Of a DNA stretch of 14,571 bases, positions 14,060 to 14,571 are shown one piece after another. The translations under genes were made by a program, and so were the position numbers. Below the pieces are notes generated by a model. The model was not told the DNA's origin and did not search any database. It worked only from the letters and a program-made list of their open reading frames with translations. Numbering within the stretch: position 1 is the stretch's first letter; the number at the start of each line of letters is the position of its first letter. This DNA is from JAYZQT01 sp964412235 (GTDB lineage: Bacteria > Pseudomonadota > Alphaproteobacteria > MPNO01 > UBA830): NCBI GenBank assembly GCA_964412235.1, contig CAYPNT010000079.1, forward strand, positions 1-14,571, given 5' to 3'.

Positions 14060-14571
14060 TTAGTCGAAACGTGTTCCAGTTCTTTTTCCCAATTCTGCTT
14101 CCTTACCTCGGTATAAAGACACCGCATGTTTATGCCGAGTAATGGCATCGGGGTGATCGTCGGCTTCAGGCGGTTTTTCTAGCTCGTAGTGCCCCCAATC
14201 GTCTTGCCCTCGAACAAGTAGCGCACTTGTTCTCTGGCTTCCACGCTGTTTGATGTTGGGCGAATGATAACAAAATGTGATTCCCATTCGCCTGTGGTTG
14301 GAGCGATTTGGCGGAGAACCATGAATGGTACAGGCATGATGTATAGACCCTTCGCCTTCCTCCAAGGGCATTGAGACTGGAGCAACAGATGAGGTATCAA
14401 ACTCAACAAGTTGTCCGCTTGGTAACATGTTATTTTTACTAAGATCGGGCGTAGTAAGTGGGAGTGGACCTTCTTTATGCGTACCCGGTAACACTTGCAT
14501 ACACCCGCTTTCCTGATTTGTTGGTGTTAAGGCTATCCAAACTGACAGCACGTCGGGTGGTTCATGCCCAA
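14060..14571 (-). CDS. Phytanoyl-CoA dioxygenase (PhyH)-like oxygenase, 5' end beyond the window
   Basis: This is the C-terminal part of a 2-oxoglutarate/Fe(II) dioxygenase of the PhyH family. The visible frame runs to the window edge, reading GHEPPDVLSVWIALT, then ESGCMQVLPGTH, the usual PhyH 'WIAL...NGC.QVLPGSH' block. It ends with TIHGSPPNRSNHRRMGITF, which supplies the distal iron-binding His and the Arg that binds 2-oxoglutarate. The HxD iron motif normally sits a little before the part seen here and is missing only because the sequence ends. The GTG at 14551-14549 is internal and not the true start. Such enzymes hydroxylate CoA thioesters or small molecules. It converges on the molybdopterin gene across 73 bases with no obvious terminator. 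Confidence 0.82.
   Translation of the reverse strand, partial: GHEPPDVLSVWIALTPTNQESGCMQVLPGTHKEGPLPLTTPDLSKNNMLPSGQLVEFDTSSVAPVSMPLEEGEGSIHHACTIHGSPPNRSNHRRMGITFCYHSPNIKQRGSQRTSALLVRGQDDWGHYELEKPPEADDHPDAITRHKHAVSLYRGKEAELGKRTGTRFD

Overview
The window looks like a bacterial, accessory-metabolism segment of moderate to low GC with tight, operon-like packing. A run of Ns at 3540-3549 shows it is a draft or metagenome-type scaffold. The gene families (SsuABC/NMT1-type ABC importer, TAXI-type binding protein, old-yellow-enzyme reductase, molybdopterin hydroxylase, RidA proteins, phytanoyl-CoA-dioxygenase-like oxygenase) are typical of catabolically versatile Proteobacteria, perhaps an alphaproteobacterium. 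The sequence has no rRNA, tRNA or other marker to fix this. I see no transposase, integrase, CRISPR or RNA gene.

Layout: (1) 4-1935, plus: a 2,4-dienoyl-CoA-reductase-like flavoenzyme. (2) 1936-2770: a gene-poor stretch holding a frameshifted YCII-like gene on the minus strand and, at its right end, a candidate promoter and a strong unassigned Shine-Dalgarno sequence. (3) 2771-5617, plus: ATPase, permease and Tat-exported binding protein of an ABC importer. The ATPase has an in-frame stop and an assembly gap near its end. A hairpin terminator follows. (4) 8909-5668, minus: an apparent four-gene operon of cupin, RutC-like RidA protein, CocE/NonD-type hydrolase and a divergent RidA-like protein lacking the usual Arg. 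(5) 9054-10651, plus, divergent from the cupin: a VOC metalloprotein overlapping a TAXI-like protein with no visible signal peptide. (6) 11462-10683, minus: an enoyl-CoA hydratase/isomerase. (7) 11656-13986, plus: an unaccompanied molybdopterin-binding large subunit of the xanthine dehydrogenase family. (8) 14571-14060, minus: the C-terminal part of a PhyH-like oxygenase, cut by the window end.

Taken together the genes fit uptake and breakdown of a small organic compound. An importer brings it in, a molybdenum hydroxylase, an Fe/2OG-type oxygenase and a flavin reductase modify it, an alpha/beta hydrolase opens an ester or amide bond, RidA-type proteins deal with reactive enamine/imine products, and an enoyl-CoA hydratase feeds CoA metabolism. 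The RutC-like protein hints that the substrate contains nitrogen. That pathway is inference: each family is recognisable, but the substrate is not visible in the sequence and no regulator lies in the window.
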